Assembly (NCBI RefSeq): GCF_002865645.1
Contig: NW_020194517.1
Span: forward strand, 1,364,001-1,428,000
Origin: Hyaloscypha bicolor E
Taxonomy: Eukaryota > Ascomycota > Leotiomycetes > Helotiales > Hyaloscyphaceae
Reading direction: 5' to 3'
DNA: 64,000 bases
Shown one piece after another: positions 60,151-64,000 of the stretch. The notes beneath the pieces were generated by a model, which was not told the DNA's origin, made no database searches, and worked only from the letters and a program-made list of their open reading frames with translations. The first letter of the stretch is position 1. Each line of letters begins with the position of its first letter. The position numbers were made by a program, and so were the translations under genes.

Positions 60151-63100
60151 ATGGAGAGTGTTCACGGTGTTGACGTTAGTTGGATGAGCAAACACACCAG
60201 CAACAGCCTCAATTCAAAGGGTATGTGAATGATCAGCCCTGGGACTCTGTTTCGACACATCGCTTCAAGGGCAGTGTAGCGATATATTGCACATGTTTTC
60301 GCCATGAAGAATGCTAATCTAACTTCTCTTTCTATAGACCATCTCTCGAAAGCTCATACTGTTCATCATGGTTCACCTCCCTCCCTCGAGGAGTCAAAGA
60401 TAGTACACAATGGCAATGGACATCACGCAGACGAGCCTTCTCCATCTCCAAAACCTATACCCGGTCGACCCAACTTTTCGAGAAGTAATTCAACGGAAAA
60501 GACAATAACATTGAATGGGAGCTTGTCGAGGTCCGGATCGCCGTCCCCGAGTACCCCAAGAAGGAATTCGTGGTTGTCGAGCATCTCCTCCAAGTTCTCG
60601 TCATCACCACACCCAGCTCAAGCGCAAAATGGCAGCCCTACAATATCGACACCTCCTACTATACCAGAGTCGCCGATTCCCACTGGCCCTAGTGCCCCGA
60701 AGAATGCCATATTGCCACATGCTGTGAAGGTTTCCGGCGATGTCCCATATACCCCAGCTCCGGTCAAGACCGGACAGCCCAGCTTTTTACAAAGTGCTTT
60801 TCGAAGGTTATCCTCATCTGGGGGTCAGTTGTCGGCTCCTCACAAAGGAATGCAACATGGACTGTGCCAGCGAATGGTGCTGAATGTGGATCCAAACCGG
60901 GAAAGATGTCACATCTCTGAGCTTGATCAATCGAAGCTGCGGAGGGTTGCATTCTGTGTCGACGTCGAAATTGCAAGTGGTCCTCGGTACAATGAAGACG
61001 ATGTTAGTGAGGAGAAGAAGAAAGAACGGAAAGAACGAAAACGAATGACTGAAAAAGGCGAGGCTGAGGCATTGAAAAATCCAGAAGCTGTCAAAGAGGA
61101 GAAGGAAGTCGACGGTGTCATAAAAGCTACTGGAGAATTCGTCCCCAAAGAACCTGCAAAAGAGGCATCGGAAAAGACAGAAGAGGTCAAAGACGAGAAT
61201 GTTGCCGGTGATAAAGATACTACCAAGAAGAGAGAGAAAAAGAAACGTAGTGAAGAAGAGAGGAAGGCCAGGAAAGAAAAGAAGCGGAAGTTGGCTGAGG
61301 CGAACGGGACAGTACCTGTTGAGCTGGTCAGGGATGGCAGTGATAGCTCTGTAGGTAGTACGCCACCGGGAACGGCGACTCCTAAGACCCAAGCCTCACC
61401 TACCACGGATCCAGTTCGAATATACAGACGATGCTGCCAGCTGCGAGAAACGCCAATATTAAAAAAGATCACTGAGCAACTCGGCGCTGCTCCAACGAAT
61501 CTCGGTCCTCCCGGAGTCGTGGCCAAGCTGGATCTTACCGGATACTGGCTTCAGCTCCCAGATCTCATTACCTTGGGCGACTACTTGGCAGTTGTTCCTG
61601 TGAAAGAATTGGTAATGGAGAACTGTGGACTCACTGATGAAGGCGTCCGTGTCATCCTCGCCGGTCTTCTCGCCGCAAAATGTCCCGAGTGGGAGAGGAA
61701 GAAAGTCAAGAAGGGGAAATGGGGTGAGTGCCCTCAAGGTGGCTTTGTAGAGCGGGTCGTCTTCAAAAACAATGGCAAGATTGGGAAAGATGGCTGGCGC
61801 TACATTTGCACATTCATCGCCATGTGTCGGTCACTCAAATCGATGGATTTATCGAAAGTTCCATTCCCCCAGCCCCCGGCCGGGACATCGTCTCACGGGC
61901 CTAGCCATCTCACCCGTACTGTAAGCGCCTCAAGCACTACTCATCCAGAGGTTTCATGCGTTTTGAGTAAAGCCATCGGCGAGCGGCTAGCTGGTCGAGA
62001 ATTCGAGTTGCTGAACATCGCCGAATGTGGCATGACCACTGAACAATTGGGCGATCTAATCGATGGAGTCATCAAGTCTGGTTTACGACGTCTCGGAATT
62101 GCGGGAAACAAAATTACCCCCGAAGGAATGCAACATGTTGCTCGCTACATCCGAGACGGAAAGTGTGAGGGTTTAGATCTTGGCGGGAACGACTTAAGGG
62201 ACCAGCTGGGCGTGATTGCAGATGCCTTAACAGAGGACAATGCTCTTTACGCTTTGAGTCTTGCCGACTGCAATCTCACACCGGAATCTTTATCGGCGCT
62301 TTTTCCGGCTCTGGCGAAGCTGAACAATTTTCGGTTTATCGATTTGTCGCAGAATCATGACTTGTTTGATTCCGAGCCTAGTGCGCTCTCATTACTCCGA
62401 AGGTACGTTGCGTCTTATTGTGTTGTCAGCCCCAGAAGTATGTAAATACGAGGACATACCGGATCGGGTAGGCGTCGCGGCTGGCTGATGAGGCTCAAAA
62501 CCGCCGCGCCTTCAGGCTGACATACCTCCTTTTTGGGATCTCAGCCCACACACTTCAGCCCTGGGGTCGCACGGCAAAGCCGTCTTCTCAAAAATGGCAC
62601 TTGCATGCCGGCCCAATAATTTCATTATGTTCTTTGGAAGAATTGAGATGTGAGACGGGGTTGCTGACGAAACTTCAGGTACCTTCCGAAGCTGCCAACG
62701 CTTAAGCGTATACACCTCACCGATGTATCCATGACTCCAGAGCAAGCCATTGCGCTCGCGGAAATCTTACCGGAGAGCCCGAACTTGGCTCATGTGAGCA
62801 TGATGGAAAATCCCAAACTTGCGACTTTGGCAGACGCACGGGATGAAGCCAATCAAGAAGAGGCTTGCGCTCTGTATGCCTCGCTCATGGCAGCCGTTCG
62901 AGTTTCACAGTCGATCATATGCATCGATATTGAAGTGCCTTCTCCTGAATCAAGCGAAGTTGTGAAGGCATTGGCAAAACAAGTCGTCGCCTACTGCCTA
63001 TGGAACATGGAGCGCGGTCCGGTGGCCGAGATCAGTCAAGCATCTGCAACAGTATCAGAACCTCACGGGGGAGAGAAGGAAGTTGCCGTGCCGGATGTGT

Positions 63101-64000
63101 TATTGCACCTCGTAGGACATGTCGAAGGCTTCCACGAGAACCACGATGAAGATGAGGCTGCCCCAGACGAGGATTATGTTATCGGTGGAACAGGTGTAGT
63201 CAAGGCTTTGGGTATCTGCTTGCGAAATAGAGCCCATGATTCAAGGAGACCATCGGCAGATCGTACCTTCTCCGATTTGTCGGAGCCAGGCAGCGGATCG
63301 GCGACCCCGAAGTCGCCCCATGTCCGTGGTGGCAAAGCCAAAGATATGTCAAAGAACTTGCTTGGAAGCGCGCGCAAGATACGAGCCCGTCTTCAACCTG
63401 CCTTGCTAAAGGAATCGAGGACCGGTGATGGAAACAACTACCGTAAGCGTGTTGCCGAGAAATCCCTAACCAATGATGCTAACATCGCTTCAGAACGCCT
63501 CCTATTCCTCGACAGAACCCTTGAGGGTATGATCAAACGATTCGAAGACGAGTTCCCAGAGACACGCCTCCCATCCTCGGTGACCTCGCCGCCTCTTCCG
63601 GATATGGGTCCGGCCAGCCCATCAGAAAGCTTCGAGCTCAACGGAGGTGCTGAGTCTCATATCTCTGATACCGAACCAGTCCTCGCTGAGACAGCTCCGT
63701 CTGATGACGAGGAGGGTCTTCGTCCGATGCTATCGAGGCACAATTCTGACGTATCGCTTGCCTCTCGTGCCCTGTCTCAAGAAGAGGGTCTTATGCACCG
63801 ATTCGGGCAGCAATTCCGACGAGACATAACGAAGCCTGATATCGAAAACGGCATTACCGGGACACCAGGTGCCCATGATCAGCCTGTGCATCTCCAATTG
63901 CTGAGAGCAATGGTCTATGGAACAAGCGGTGAAGAAATCAAGAATAGAATCTTGAACGAGGGTGAAGAATCAATCATGCGAGAGCTGAGGAATGAAGCAA
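60151..64000 (+). CDS. Large leucine-rich-repeat (RNI-like) protein, 3' end outside the window
   Basis: Exons 60151-60220, 60338-62402, 62679-63442 and 63494 onward. The first junction gives MESVHGVDVSWMSKHTSNSL then DHLSKAHTVHHG. Residues ~40-200 are Ser/Pro-rich and probably disordered; ~240-350 is a Lys/Glu-rich coiled segment (KKKERKERKRMTEKGEAEA). From ~390 on come ribonuclease-inhibitor-type LRRs: VAKLDLTGYWLQLPDLITL, ELLNIAECGMTTEQLGDLI, LRRLGIAGNKITPEGMQHVA, ALSLADCNLTPESL. The C-terminus again is Ser/Asp-rich, with basic patches. Fungal proteins of this build are often annotated as Mhp1-like cell-wall or microtubule-associated proteins; I am unsure of that label. The last intron (63443-63493) is optional in frame. 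The gene continues past the window. Confidence 0.8.

Overview
The window is nuclear DNA of a filamentous ascomycete (Pezizomycotina). Supporting this are short introns (about 45-180 nt) with GTAAGT/GTATGT donors, fungal-type HET, 2EXR and APSES families, and a 25-kb stretch carrying the signature of repeat-induced point mutation (RIP): CpA and TpG almost absent, TpA everywhere, and so almost no ATG. I did not see enough to name a species; Leotiomycetes is a guess only.

Layout. 1-12,126 holds host genes: the end of an unidentified protein, a short cobalamin-independent methionine-synthase-like enzyme (-), an F-box-type protein (+), dynactin p25 (+), two degenerate 2EXR-family genes facing away from each other, a flavin monooxygenase (+), and a doubtful secreted-protein remnant. 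12,127-37,449 is one retrotransposon locus. An outer LTR element has 156-bp LTRs and an AGTTA target duplication. Two complete Ty3/Gypsy elements are nested inside it, one on the minus strand (15,799-21,927, duplication GAAAC) and one on the plus strand (26,122-32,796, duplication ATAAC). Removing both leaves an outer element of about 12.5 kb. It carries gag, protease, RT, RNase H, integrase and a chromodomain (a chromovirus), followed by a long third reading frame of about 4.8 kb that ends 44 bp before the 3' LTR. This third frame contains an octapeptide repeat, a CCHC-type zinc knuckle and a tail with two Gly-Trp/Trp-Gly motifs. It is the least explained object in the window.

37,450-53,494 returns to host genes: a HET-domain protein (+), an APSES/ankyrin transcription factor of the MBF/SBF type (+) behind a cluster of ACGCGT-like boxes, a small broken acidic ORF, a DMT/EamA transporter (-), and IMP4 (-) divergent from UPF1 (+). 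53,500-53,653 is a solo LTR of the outer family, placed at the end of a decayed gene. 54,066-56,427 looks empty. 56,428-64,000 holds a HAD-family hydrolase (-) divergent from ribosomal protein L5 (+), then a large leucine-rich-repeat protein (+) that runs off the right end.

The host genes are mostly core eukaryotic functions: ribosome biogenesis (IMP4, RPL5), mRNA quality control (UPF1), G1/S transcription (the APSES factor) and dynein transport (dynactin p25). They do not form a pathway cluster. Exon boundaries were set by reading splice sites and checking that frame and family sequence stay continuous; none is backed by transcript data.
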